DNA of 64,000 bases from Leifsonia sp. 71-9 (GTDB lineage Bacteria; Actinomycetota; Actinomycetes; Actinomycetales; Microbacteriaceae): NCBI RefSeq assembly GCF_001898805.1, contig NZ_MKVJ01000014.1:290410-354409 (forward strand), given 5' to 3'. The notes beneath the pieces were generated by a model. The model saw nothing but the letters and a program-made list of their open reading frames with translations. It was not told where the DNA came from and did no database searches. The translations under genes and the position numbers were made by a program. Position 1 is the first letter of the stretch; every line of letters begins with the position of its first letter. Positions 36,521 to 45,230 of this stretch are shown piece after piece.

Positions 36521-37732
36521 TCAGTAGCGGATCGCGTCGATGACCTTGACCCGCACCGCGACGAGCGCCGGCAGCAGGCCGGCGATCGCGCCGACGGCCG
36601 TCGCGGCCACCAGTCCCAGCACCGCCGCCTCGGCCGGGAACGGCGGAGGGTCGGCGACCATGCCCCGCCCGACGAGCTCCTCGACCCACGGGCTCTTCAC
36701 GATCAGGATGGCCAGCGCGACGCCGGCGGCCCCGGCGACGCTGGTCGCGACGACGCTCTCCATCATCACGGCGAAGAAGACGCGCGCACTGGTCGCGCCG
36801 ACGCTGCGCCGGATGCCGATCTCGCGGATCCGCCCGCGCACGGTGACCATCGCGATGTTCACCAGGCCGAGGGCGCCGAGCAGCAGGATGAGCCCGGCGA
36901 TGCCGCCGACCAGCAGCTTGAGGAACAGCAGCGGGTCCTCGGTCTGGTACGCCTGGTAGTCCGACCGGTTCACGCTCACCACCCCCGCGCCGAGCGCCCG
37001 GTCGAACTCGGCGGTGATCGCCGCCGCCATCGCGTCGCCGGTCTCCGGCGGCACCCACGCCTCCAGGGTGGGCGAGCCGTACATCTCGGGGTCGGACGCG
37101 AGGAGCGCTGGAGCGCCCGCGCCGAGGACCATCGCCATGGGCTGATCGCTCGACTCGGGCGTGCGGACCACGCCGACGACGACCGCCGTGACCTTCTGCT
37201 CGCCGCGGAGCACCGTCGCCGTGGGATGGGCGTCCAGCGACGGCTGGCCGAGGCGCGACCAGAAGTCCTCGTTCACGACGATCGACGGGGCCAGGTTCGC
37301 CGCATCCGCGTCGGTGAACCAGCGCCCCTGCTTCATCACGGTGCGATGCATCTGCGCGTACGGCTGGTCGACCGCCTGCGCCGGGACGTCCATCGCGCCC
37401 ATGCGGAACTGCACGCGCATGGCACCGCTCTGCACCTGCGAGGTGTAGCGGATGCCGTGCCGCTCGACGATCTGCGCCCAGACGGCCTCGCTGCGTTCGG
37501 TGCTCGCCGTGCCCTCGCCCGGGTAGATCGAGATGAGCGCCGGACGGCCGCCGTAGCGCTCGTTGTTCTCGCGGAGCGACTGCTCGGCGATGTTCGCGAG
37601 CCCGACGACCGAGCTCAGCGCGCAGACCGCGACGCCGACGCCGATGAGCGAGAGCAGCACGCGGGTGCGGTGGATGCGCAGTTCCTGCCAGGCCTCGAGG
37701 ATCGCGCCCCAGACCGCCTCGACCGCCCTCAC
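36521..37732 (-). CDS. MacB-like ABC transporter permease
   Basis: 403 residues with one N-terminal helix (about 25-50), a large extracytoplasmic MacB_PCD domain (about 50-270) and three C-terminal helices of the FtsX domain. Phrases include LSLIGVGVAVCALSSVVGLA and GRIREIGIRRSVGATSARVF. It is the last gene of a three-gene operon (adaptor, ATPase, permease) with 4-nt overlaps. Family members use mechanotransmission to push substrates outside the membrane. The cargo is unknown. Confidence 0.92.
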   Translation of the reverse strand: MRAVEAVWGAILEAWQELRIHRTRVLLSLIGVGVAVCALSSVVGLANIAEQSLRENNERYGGRPALISIYPGEGTASTERSEAVWAQIVERHGIRYTSQVQSGAMRVQFRMGAMDVPAQAVDQPYAQMHRTVMKQGRWFTDADAANLAPSIVVNEDFWSRLGQPSLDAHPTATVLRGEQKVTAVVVGVVRTPESSDQPMAMVLGAGAPALLASDPEMYGSPTLEAWVPPETGDAMAAAITAEFDRALGAGVVSVNRSDYQAYQTEDPLLFLKLLVGGIAGLILLLGALGLVNIAMVTVRGRIREIGIRRSVGATSARVFFAVMMESVVATSVAGAAGVALAILIVKSPWVEELVGRGMVADPPPFPAEAAVLGLVAATAVGAIAGLLPALVAVRVKVIDAIRY

Positions 37733-38424
37733 GCCGCGACCTCGGACGTGCTGTGCAGGCGCCCGGCGTCCAGCCGGTAGCGCGTCGCCGACCGCGCGGC
37801 GACGGCGGGATCGTGCGTGATGACGACGAGGGCCGCGTCGCTCTCGGCAGCGACCTCCTCGAGCAGGTCGATCACCGCCGCCCCGGTCTCGACGTCGAGG
37901 GCGCCGGTCGGCTCGTCGGCGAGGATCAGCCGCGGTGTGCGGACGAGCGCGCGGGCGATCGCGACGCGCTGCTGCTCGCCGCCGGAGAGCACCTCAGGCC
38001 GGGCGTCGAGCCGGTGCCCGAGGCCGACGCGGTCGAGCATCCCGGCCGCGATCTCCCGCCGGCGCCAGAACTGGCGCCCCGTGGCGTAGAGCAGCGGGGT
38101 CACGACGTTCTCCAGCGCCGTCCGGCCCGAGAGGAGGTTGAACTGCTGGAAGACGAAGCCGACGGCCGCTCCGCGCAGCCGATCGCGGGCGCCGCCGCCC
38201 AGCCGCTGCACCGGGGTGCCGTCGAAGAAGAACTCGCCGCTGCTCGGGGAGTCGAGCAGCCCGAGCATGTTGAGGAGGGTCGACTTGCCCGAACCGGACC
38301 GCCCGACCACCGACACCCGCTCCCCCGCGCCGACCTCGAGGTCGACGCCGTGCAGGATGGTGAGCGGCTCGGCGTCGGGGATGCGGACGGTCTTCGTGAC
38401 GCCCTCGAGTCGCAGCAGGCTCAC
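37729..38424 (-). CDS. MacB/LolD-type ABC transporter ATPase
   Basis: 231 residues with Walker [16 protein letters not shown], signature [15 protein letters not shown] and Walker [13 protein letters not shown]. The sequence [11 protein letters not shown] is the Q-loop. Overlaps of 4 nt with the adaptor gene upstream and the permease downstream show one operon. Confidence 0.95.
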   Translation of the reverse strand: MSLLRLEGVTKTVRIPDAEPLTILHGVDLEVGAGERVSVVGRSGSGKSTLLNMLGLLDSPSSGEFFFDGTPVQRLGGGARDRLRGAAVGFVFQQFNLLSGRTALENVVTPLLYATGRQFWRRREIAAGMLDRVGLGHRLDARPEVLSGGEQQRVAIARALVRTPRLILADEPTGALDVETGAAVIDLLEEVAAESDAALVVITHDPAVAARSATRYRLDAGRLHSTSEVAA

Positions 38425-39494
38425 GACGCCGCGGTCCCGGAGCAGATCATCCCGCCGCCCGGCCCCTGCATGCAGCCGTCGCCGGTCGGTGCGGGGGCGC
38501 CCGGCACGAACTCGAGGATGGTGTCGCCCTCGGCCAGGCCGCCGGTGATCTGGACGGAGGTGCCGTCGGTGAGGCCCAGAGTGACCGGGATCTCCTTCGG
38601 GTCGCCGCCCTTCTCGTCCGGGACGAAGACGACGCCCTTCTCGGCCGACCCCTTCACGGCGGTGGTCGGGACGGTGAGGACCCCCTCCGCCTTCCCCGCC
38701 GAGATCGTGATGTCGGCGGACAGGCCGGCGAACACGGTGACGTCGGCCGGGACGGCGCAGCGCAGGGTCGTCGTCGAGGCGGTTCCCGACCCGGAGGCGC
38801 CCGAGGACCCGCCGGTACTGGGAGCCGCGCCGGAGGGGGCCTCCGAGGCCGTCGCCGGCGGCGTCGTGATGGACAGCGCGGTGCAGGTGAACGGAGCCGG
38901 TCCGCCCTTGACCGCGACCGACGCCGAGTCCGGGCGCGCGACGAGGCGGTACTGCTGCTCGGGCGGCAGGGAGGCGGTGGCCGAGAAGGTCGGCGGCGCG
39001 ACCGCCCCCGCCTTGTCGCCGATCGCCACGGTCTGGCCGCTGAGAACGGGCAGCTCGCTGACGGTGCCCGCGATCGGCGCGGTGACGGCCGAGTAGGTCA
39101 CCAGCGGCTTGCGCTCGGTGACCGTCTGCGACCCGTCGGGCCCGGTGGTGACCACCGGGTCGCGCGGCGTCTCGATCTTCACGTCGAAGAGCACGTCCCC
39201 GGCCTCCACGTGCGTGCCGACCGCGGTCTGCACCTCGTTCACCGTGCCGGCCGCGGTCACCCGCGCCGGCACGGCGTCGTCCGCGACGATCGATCCGGTG
39301 ACCCGCACGTCGTTCACGATCGTGCCGGTCGCCACGGCCGTGACGGGGTCGCTCAGCTCCCCCGTCGGGACGGCCGGGTCGGCCGCCGTCGCCTCGCCGC
39401 TCGGGAAGAACGCGAGTTTGACGAGTGCGACGGCGATCGCCGCCATCACGACGATTCTGAGGACCGGGAACACCCAGCGCCGCATAACCCCCAT
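38421..39494 (-). CDS. HlyD-type adaptor protein of the ABC export system
   Basis: 357 residues. An N-terminal membrane helix (about 6-30) is followed by a lipoyl-like half (VTAAGTVNEVQTAVGTHVEA) and a beta-barrel. A C-terminal membrane-proximal domain ends with two Cys in GCMQGPGGGMICSG. Gly/Ser-rich linkers split the domains near residue 225. Similar adaptors accompany MacB-like exporters even in Gram-positive bacteria, where no outer membrane channel exists. ATG 39494 is used; an ATG three codons later is possible. Confidence 0.85.
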   Translation of the reverse strand: MGVMRRWVFPVLRIVVMAAIAVALVKLAFFPSGEATAADPAVPTGELSDPVTAVATGTIVNDVRVTGSIVADDAVPARVTAAGTVNEVQTAVGTHVEAGDVLFDVKIETPRDPVVTTGPDGSQTVTERKPLVTYSAVTAPIAGTVSELPVLSGQTVAIGDKAGAVAPPTFSATASLPPEQQYRLVARPDSASVAVKGGPAPFTCTALSITTPPATASEAPSGAAPSTGGSSGASGSGTASTTTLRCAVPADVTVFAGLSADITISAGKAEGVLTVPTTAVKGSAEKGVVFVPDEKGGDPKEIPVTLGLTDGTSVQITGGLAEGDTILEFVPGAPAPTGDGCMQGPGGGMICSGTAAS

Positions 39495-39572
39495 CTGCTG
39501 CTGCCTTTCATCCGCCGGGCCCCTCGCCCGGAACTGCTCAGTGCGCGGTCGCGCCCTCGGTCGTGCCTGCGG

Positions 39573-41249
39573 TCACGCCTCGATGACGAGCGGGACGATC
39601 ATCGGGCGACGACGGTAGCTCGTGTTGACCCAGCGGCCGACCGTGCGGCGCACGACCTGCGAGAGGGCGTGCGAGTCGCGCACGCCGTTCTGGGCGGCCT
39701 CCGCCAGCGCGGCGGCGACCTTCGGCTTCACCGTGTCGAACACGGCGTCGTCCTCCGCGAAGCCGCGGGCGTGGATCTCGGGACCGGTGACGATGCGACC
39801 GGTCGCGGCCTCGACCACGACGATGATGGAGATGAAGCCCTCCTCGCCGAGGATGCGGCGGTCCTTGAGGTCCGCGTCCGTGATCTCGCCGACGCTCGAC
39901 CCGTCGACGTAGACGAAGCCGAGGTCGAGCTGGCCGACCACGCGGGCGAGGCCGTCGCGCAGGTCGACGACGGTGCCGTCCTCCGCGAGGATCGTGTTCC
40001 TCTCCGGCACGCCGGTGTCCATCGCGAGCTTCGCGTTGGCGACGAGGTGCCGGTACTCGCCGTGCACCGGCATCACGTTGCGCGGCTTGAGGATGTTGTA
40101 GCAGTAGAGCAGCTCGCCTGCGGCCGCGTGGCCCGAGACGTGCACCTTCGCGTTGCCCTTGTGCACCACGTTGGCGCCGAGCTTCGTGAGGCCGTCGATG
40201 ACGCGGTAGACCGCGTTCTCGTTGCCCGGGATCAGGCTGGAGGCGAGGATGACGGTGTCGCCCGGGCCGACCTCGATCTGGTGGTCCATGTTCGCCATGC
40301 GGGCGAGGACGGCCATCGGCTCGCCCTGCGAACCCGTCGACATGTAGACGATCTTGTCGTCCGGGAGGTCGGACGCCTTCTTGTAGTCGATCAGCACACC
40401 CTCCGGCACCTTGAGGTAGCCGAGCTCGGCGGCGATGGTCATGTTGCGCACCATCGAGCGGCCGAGGAGCGCGACCCGGCGGCCGTTCGCGTGGGCGGCG
40501 TCGAGCACCTGCTGCACACGGTGCACGTGGCTGGAGAAGCTCGCCACGATCACGCGGCGCGGGGCGCGGGCGATGACGTTGTCGAGCACCGGGCCGATCG
40601 AGCGCTCGAGCGGGGTGAAGCCGGGGACGTCCGCGTTGGTGGAGTCGGCCATGAAGAGGTCGACGCCCTGCTCGCCGAGACGGGCGAACGCGCGCAGGTC
40701 GGTGATGCGGTCGTCGAGCGGCAGCTGGTCCATCTTGAAGTCGCCGGTGTGCAGCACGACGCCGGCGGGGGTCTTGATGGCGACCGCGAGCGCGTCCGGG
40801 ATGGAGTGGTTGACGGCCACGAACTCCAGGTCGAACGGGCCGAGCTGCTCGTGCTGACCCTCCTTGACCGAGAGCGTGTACGGCTGGATGCGGTGCTCCT
40901 TGAGCTTCGCCTCCACCAGCGCCAGGGTCAGGCCGGAGCCGATCAGCGGGATGTCGGCCCGCAGCTTGAGCAGGTACGGGACGGCGCCGATGTGGTCCTC
41001 GTGGCCGTGCGTGAGCACGACGCCGAGCACGTCGTCGAGGCGGTCGCGGACCGGGGCGAAGTCCGGCAGGATCAGGTCGACGCCGGGCTGGTTCTCCTCC
41101 GGGAAGAGCACGCCGCAGTCGACGATGAGGAGCTTGCCCTCGTACTCGAAGACGGTCATGTTGCGGCCGATCTCGCCGAGACCGCCCGTCGGGATGATGC
41201 GGAGCGTTCCGGGTTCGAGTGCGGGCGGTGCGGTGACGAGGTTGGGCAT
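39573..41249 (-). CDS. rnj: ribonuclease J
   Basis: 558-residue metallo-beta-lactamase/beta-CASP ribonuclease with 5'-to-3' exo and endo activities in mRNA decay and rRNA maturation. Metal motif VVLTHGHEDHIGAVPYLL (HxHxDH), GLGEIGRNMTVFE near the start, beta-CASP phrases VIVASFSSHVHRVQQ, VYMSTGSQGEPMAVL and VHGEYRHL. A C-terminal extension is short. ATG 41249 has AGGAGGG. dapA lies 70 nt upstream on the same strand, a common actinobacterial pair. Confidence 0.96.
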   Translation of the reverse strand: MPNLVTAPPALEPGTLRIIPTGGLGEIGRNMTVFEYEGKLLIVDCGVLFPEENQPGVDLILPDFAPVRDRLDDVLGVVLTHGHEDHIGAVPYLLKLRADIPLIGSGLTLALVEAKLKEHRIQPYTLSVKEGQHEQLGPFDLEFVAVNHSIPDALAVAIKTPAGVVLHTGDFKMDQLPLDDRITDLRAFARLGEQGVDLFMADSTNADVPGFTPLERSIGPVLDNVIARAPRRVIVASFSSHVHRVQQVLDAAHANGRRVALLGRSMVRNMTIAAELGYLKVPEGVLIDYKKASDLPDDKIVYMSTGSQGEPMAVLARMANMDHQIEVGPGDTVILASSLIPGNENAVYRVIDGLTKLGANVVHKGNAKVHVSGHAAAGELLYCYNILKPRNVMPVHGEYRHLVANAKLAMDTGVPERNTILAEDGTVVDLRDGLARVVGQLDLGFVYVDGSSVGEITDADLKDRRILGEEGFISIIVVVEAATGRIVTGPEIHARGFAEDDAVFDTVKPKVAAALAEAAQNGVRDSHALSQVVRRTVGRWVNTSYRRRPMIVPLVIEA

Positions 41250-41319
41250 ATGCCCTCCTAAAGGTGTTGCGAATGAGTCGGGGGCGCGTCGCGCCCGGGC
41301 CGTTTGGTGACGGCGGCCC

Positions 41320-42297
41320 CTACCGCGTTGTCCCGGCGATCCTGGGGAGCGCTCCACCGGCGGCCGCGTTGCGGTCCGGCCGGAAGTTGGAGAAGTCCAC
41401 ACCGGGGATGTCCTTGACGAGGTCGAGCTCGTCCTCGATCTGCGCAGCCTCCCACTCCTCCGGGCCGACGAGCGGCAGCCGGACGCGAGGGCTGGAGATG
41501 CGGCCGAGGCCGTGGAGGATGTACTTGGCGGCGACGGTGCCGGGGACGTGGGTCATGACGGCGCGCACCAGCGGTTCGAGCTTCTTGTGCGCCGCGGTGG
41601 CCGTGGCGAGGTCGCCGGCGTTCACGGCGTCGACGATCTGGCGGTACGGCGTCGGGGCGATGTTCGCCGTGACGCCGATCAGGCCGCTGGCGCCGATCGC
41701 GAGGTGCGGGAGCACGTTCGCGTCGTCGCCCGAGAAGTAGAGCAGGTCGGTCTGGTTGAGCACGCGGCTGACCTCGCTGAAGTCGCCCTTCGCGTCCTTG
41801 ATCGCGAGCACGTTCGGGTGCTTGGCGATGCGCAGGATCGTCTCGTACTTGATCGGGACGCCCGTGCGGCCCGGGATGTCGTAGAGGATGACGGGCAGAT
41901 CCGTGGAGTCCGCGATCATCCGGAAGTGGGTCAGGATGCCGGCCTGCGTCGGCTTGTTGTAGTACGGGGTGACGACCATGACGCCGTCGGCCCCCGCCTT
42001 CTCGCTCTGCTGGTAGAGCTGGATGGCGTGGGCAGTCTCGTTCGAGCCGCCGCCGGTGATGATCTTGGCGCGGCCGGCCGAGACGGACTTGCCGACCTCG
42101 ACGAGCCGCAGCTTCTCCGGGTCGGTGAGGGTGGAGGTCTCGCCCGTGGTCCCGGTGACGACGATGCCGTCGGCCCCCGCCGTGATCACGTCGTCGATGT
42201 GCTTCTCCGCGCCGGCCCAGTCGACTTCGCCATCGGCGGTGAACGGGGTGACCAGGGCGACGAGGACCTGGCCGAACGGGTTCGCAGAGGAAGACAT
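41320..42297 (-). CDS. dapA: 4-hydroxy-tetrahydrodipicolinate synthase
   Basis: 325-residue TIM-barrel aldolase, first enzyme committed to lysine and DAP. Motifs are VVTGTTGETSTLTDPEK, catalytic Tyr in PVILYDIPGRTGVP and Schiff-base Lys in VLAIKDAKGD. It precedes rnj. ATG 42297 lacks a Shine-Dalgarno sequence and has TAACCT 6 nt upstream, so the message is probably leaderless. Confidence 0.96.
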   Translation of the reverse strand: MSSSANPFGQVLVALVTPFTADGEVDWAGAEKHIDDVITAGADGIVVTGTTGETSTLTDPEKLRLVEVGKSVSAGRAKIITGGGSNETAHAIQLYQQSEKAGADGVMVVTPYYNKPTQAGILTHFRMIADSTDLPVILYDIPGRTGVPIKYETILRIAKHPNVLAIKDAKGDFSEVSRVLNQTDLLYFSGDDANVLPHLAIGASGLIGVTANIAPTPYRQIVDAVNAGDLATATAAHKKLEPLVRAVMTHVPGTVAAKYILHGLGRISSPRVRLPLVGPEEWEAAQIEDELDLVKDIPGVDFSNFRPDRNAAAGGALPRIAGTTR

Positions 42298-42303
42298 GGA
42301 CCC

Positions 42304-42309
42304 AGGTTA
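42304..42309 (-). promoter_or_regulatory. -10 element of a leaderless promoter (dapA)
   Basis: TAACCT on the minus strand, 6 nt (GGGTCC), then ATG 42297. Confidence 0.5.
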
Positions 42310-42310
42310 T

Positions 42311-42347
42311 CGGGTCGCGCCCGGGCGGCGCCTCCCCGGGCGACCCG
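42311..42347. repeat. inverted repeat over the dapA promoter
   Basis: CGGGTC-GC-GCCCGGG pairs with CCCGGGC-GACCCG (13 bp with a 2-nt bulge). If dapA is leaderless this lies upstream of the transcript, in the -35 zone, so it is better read as an operator than as an RNA hairpin. Confidence 0.5.
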
Positions 42348-42390
42348 TCATCTTCCGACACAAACCGCGCGGGCCGGGCGCGCCCGCGCG

Positions 42391-42396
42391 TAGGGT
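42391..42396 (+). promoter_or_regulatory. possible -10 of the thioredoxin/DUF4395 operon
   Basis: TAGGGT lies 9 nt before ATG 42406, so the leader would be only a few nucleotides long. Confidence 0.35.
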
Positions 42397-42405
42397 CGGC
42401 GCACC

Positions 42406-42846
42406 ATGAACGGCATCGCGGCGCTCGGCGTCCTGCTCGCACTGGTGGCCGCGGCCACCGCCGCAGGACTGGTCTGGCGCGCGACCACCGGCCGCGCCCG
42501 CGCCGCACGCCGGGCGGAGACCGTCCGCGCCGAGGAGGTCGGCGCCGCCGCGTTCGGCGAGCGCGCGACACTCCTGCAGTTCACGACGGAGTTCTGCGCC
42601 CTCTGCCCCGCCACGGCGCGCGTCCTCGGTGCGGCCGCCCGCTCGGAGCAGGGTGTCACGCACGTGGAGGTCGACCTCACGCAGCGCCCCGACCTCGCGC
42701 ACCGCTTCTCCGTGCTCCAGACCCCCACCACCCTCGTGCTCGACGGCGCCGGATCCGTCCGCGCCCGCATCGGCGGCGCCGCCCGGCCCGCCGACGTGCG
42801 CACCACCCTCGACCGCATCCTCGGGAGCGACCATGTCTCAGCCTGA
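42406..42846 (+). CDS. membrane-anchored thioredoxin-like protein
   Basis: 146 residues: an N-terminal membrane helix (about 3-22), then a thioredoxin fold with the redox motif FTTEFCALCPATARV (CALC). The cis-Pro region follows in SVLQTPTTLVLDG. It overlaps the DUF4395 gene by 14 nt. The pair probably forms an extracytoplasmic or membrane thiol relay; partner and substrate are unknown. Confidence 0.88.
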   Translation: MNGIAALGVLLALVAAATAAGLVWRATTGRARAARRAETVRAEEVGAAAFGERATLLQFTTEFCALCPATARVLGAAARSEQGVTHVEVDLTQRPDLAHRFSVLQTPTTLVLDGAGSVRARIGGAARPADVRTTLDRILGSDHVSA

Positions 42847-43318
42847 CCGTCCCGCCGGCATCGACCCGCGCTCGCCGCGATTCGGCGCGGGCATCACCGC
42901 CGTGCTCCTCCTCGTCGACGTCTTCCTGGCGCTCGTGGGTGCGACGACCGCGGCCGCGCTCCTCCTGCTGGCCATCGCGCTGCTGTTCGCGTGGGGCGCG
43001 TTCGCGGGCATCCGCCGCCACCCGTACGGCGTGCTCTACCGGCGCCTCGTGCAGCCGCGCCTCGCGCCGCCCACCGAGCGCGAGGACCCGGCGCCGCCGA
43101 CCTTCGCGCAAGGCGTCGGCCTCGTCGTGACCGGCCTCGGACTGCTCCTGCACGTCCTCGGCGTGCCGTTCGTGCTCCCCATCGCCGCCGGTCTGGCCTT
43201 CGTCGCGGCGTTCCTCAACGCGGTCTTCGGGTACTGCCTGGGCTGCCAGATCTACCTGCTGCTGGTGCGGGCCGGCCTGGTCCGCCGCCACGCGGCGGTG
43301 GGCGGCCCGGCGGTCTGA
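42833..43318 (+). CDS. DUF4395 membrane protein with CxxC
   Basis: 161 residues with four hydrophobic helices (about 20-60 in two, 95-145 in two) and a C-terminal FGYCLGCQIYLLL (CLGC) inside or beside the last helix. RFGAGITAVLLLVDVFLA is the family-like opening. ATG 42833 lies inside the end of the thioredoxin-like gene, so the two are coupled. The CxxC beside a membrane suggests redox exchange with its neighbour; this is inference. Confidence 0.88.
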   Translation: MSQPDRPAGIDPRSPRFGAGITAVLLLVDVFLALVGATTAAALLLLAIALLFAWGAFAGIRRHPYGVLYRRLVQPRLAPPTEREDPAPPTFAQGVGLVVTGLGLLLHVLGVPFVLPIAAGLAFVAAFLNAVFGYCLGCQIYLLLVRAGLVRRHAAVGGPAV

Positions 43319-43419
43319 CGGGCCAAACCGGGAATCCCCCGGACGCCCGCGAGCACGGTTCCGCCCGCCAGTAGTCTGGACGGACCCGCCGTGCCCGCGG
43401 CGACCGAACAGGAGTACTC

Positions 43420-43845
43420 ATGCCCGTCACCAGCGAATCCACCACCGTCTGGACCGGAGACCTCACGTCCGGCTCCGGGAACGTCAGCCTCGACTCCTCC
43501 GGCGCCGCGAGCCTCCCCGTCACCTGGAAGGCCCGTTCGCAGGGCGGCGGCGACGTGACGACGCCCGAGGAGTTGCTCGGCGCGGCGCACGCGGCCTGCT
43601 TCTCGATGGCGTTCTCCAACATCCTCGCGGGCTTCGGCTCCGCTCCCGGGAGCATCCGCACCACCGCCGCCGTCACCTTCGACCCGGCCGAGGGCATCAC
43701 CGGCAGCCACCTCACCGTCGAGGCAAGCGTGCCCGGCCTCTCCGACGAGGACTTCCAGCGCCTCGCCGACGAGGCGAAGCGGACCTGCCCGGTCTCGCGC
43801 GCTCTGGTCGGCATCCCGATCACCATCGACGCCGCGCTGGTCTGA
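43420..43845 (+). CDS. OsmC/Ohr-family peroxide reductase
   Basis: 141 residues with the two active cysteines in AAHAACFSMAFSN and AKRTCPVSRALVG. Family members reduce organic hydroperoxides with thiols. ATG 43420 follows CAGGAG. It is 100 nt after the DUF4395 gene and 3 nt before the epimerase gene, so it fits a redox-related run of genes. Confidence 0.92.
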   Translation: MPVTSESTTVWTGDLTSGSGNVSLDSSGAASLPVTWKARSQGGGDVTTPEELLGAAHAACFSMAFSNILAGFGSAPGSIRTTAAVTFDPAEGITGSHLTVEASVPGLSDEDFQRLADEAKRTCPVSRALVGIPITIDAALV

Positions 43846-43848
43846 GCG

Positions 43849-44745
43849 ATGCGGGTGCTCGTCGCCGGGGCGTCCGGCATGATCGGCACCGAGCTCACCC
43901 GTCAGCTCGCCGAGGCGGGGCACGAGGTGCGCCGGCTCGTCCGCCGGCGTCCGCAGTCCGCGGATGAGTTCCACTGGTCGCCGTCCACCCGGATGATCGA
44001 CGTCAACGTGATGGAGGCGGCCGACGCGGTCGTCAACCTCTCGGGCGCGTCGCTCAACCACTTCCCGTGGACCGGCGCGACCAAGCGCCGCATCCTCTCC
44101 TCGCGACTGGAGGCGACCGGGACCCTCACCGACGCGATGCGCCAGGCGTCGCGCTCCCCCGCGGTCTTCCTCAGCGGCTCGGCGGTCGGCTACTACGGCG
44201 ACCGGCCCGGCCAGAAGCTGACCGAGGATTCGGCGAAGGGCACCGGCTTCCTCTCCGACGTCGTCGAGGCGTGGGAGACGGCGGCGCGGCTCGCCCCGGA
44301 GAAGACGCGCGTCGTGCTGCTACGCACCGGTCTCGTCATCGGCCGCGGCGGCGCGATGAAGCCGCTGCTACCGGTCGCGCGCCTCGGCCTCGCGGGCCCG
44401 ATCGCGGGCGGCGGGATGCACTGGCCGTGGGTGAGCCTGCACGACGAGGCCGCGGCGATCGTGCACCTGCTCACGTCCGCGGTCGAGGGCCCGGTCAACA
44501 TCGCCGGCCCGACCCCGGCGACGGCGGGCGGGGTGCTCCGCGCGCTCGCGGCCGCGGTTCACCGGCCGTACGGCCTCCCGGTGCCCGAGAAGGCGGTCAC
44601 CCTCGCGCTGCAGGAGGCCGGCCGCGAGCTGCTGCTCGCCAGCCAGAAGGTCCTGCCGACCCGGCTGCTGGACGACGGCTTCGTCTTCCGCGACTCGACG
44701 GTGCGCGACGCGATGGAGCGCCTCGTGGCGGCGAAGTCGGCCTGA
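43849..44745 (+). CDS. TIGR01777-family SDR epimerase
   Basis: 298 residues with the Rossmann start VLVAGASGMIGTELTRQL, SGSAVGYYGDRPGQKL (Tyr region) and LLRTGLVIGRGGAMK. The C-terminal DUF1731-like end is VFRDSTVRDAMERLVA. It is the YfcH/SulA-type family, whose substrate is unknown. ATG 43849 lies 3 nt after the osmC stop. Confidence 0.93.
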   Translation: MRVLVAGASGMIGTELTRQLAEAGHEVRRLVRRRPQSADEFHWSPSTRMIDVNVMEAADAVVNLSGASLNHFPWTGATKRRILSSRLEATGTLTDAMRQASRSPAVFLSGSAVGYYGDRPGQKLTEDSAKGTGFLSDVVEAWETAARLAPEKTRVVLLRTGLVIGRGGAMKPLLPVARLGLAGPIAGGGMHWPWVSLHDEAAAIVHLLTSAVEGPVNIAGPTPATAGGVLRALAAAVHRPYGLPVPEKAVTLALQEAGRELLLASQKVLPTRLLDDGFVFRDSTVRDAMERLVAAKSA

Positions 44746-44764
44746 CCCGGGAGCAGCGCCCCGC

Positions 44765-45223
44765 TCAGGACCGGGCGGCGCGCGCCTCGGAGCGGTAGAG
44801 CCGGATGGACCGGCGGAGCGCCTCCCGCGCGCGCCTCCGGTCGCCGGACGCGTCGTACGCGAGCCCGAGGCGGAACCACGCCCGCCAGCTCTCCGGTGCG
44901 GCCTCGACCTCGGCCTTGTACGTCGGGAACTCGGCGTCGGCCGCATCCCGCAGCGGCCGGCCGCTCGCCCGGTGCGGCAGATCCTCCACGGGGAGGCCGC
45001 CCTCCGCGTCGAGGATGCGGACGAGCTTCTCAGTCTGCGCGCCGAACAGCAGCTCGCGGCCGATCGCCCAGGCGGCGATGATCGGCAGCAGGACGAGCGC
45101 GACGCCCATGGCCACCCCGACGGGTTCGCCGGTGGCGATGAGCATGATCGAGCGCTGGAAGACCAGCACCAGATAGACCAGCAGGATGATCGCCATGACG
45201 ATGGCGGCGATGCGGTTCTTCAC
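44765..45223 (-). CDS. membrane protein with a TPR-like tail, downstream of dapB
   Basis: 152 residues: two membrane helices (about 5-25 and 37-58) and a C-terminal TPR-like pair of helices (WRAWFRLGLAYDASGDRRRA). GTG 45223 follows the dapB stop by 7 nt and has GAGG. I do not recognise a named family; homologues seem to accompany dapB in relatives. Confidence 0.7.
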   Translation of the reverse strand: MKNRIAAIVMAIILLVYLVLVFQRSIMLIATGEPVGVAMGVALVLLPIIAAWAIGRELLFGAQTEKLVRILDAEGGLPVEDLPHRASGRPLRDAADAEFPTYKAEVEAAPESWRAWFRLGLAYDASGDRRRAREALRRSIRLYRSEARAARS

Positions 45224-45230
45224 GGGCGCC

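Noticed and set aside
32338-36543. 1400-codon open frame antisense to pgsA and ftsK
   Set aside because: It is composition-biased (Asp, Val, Arg, His) and carries no motif, while the minus strand encodes clear pgsA and ftsK.
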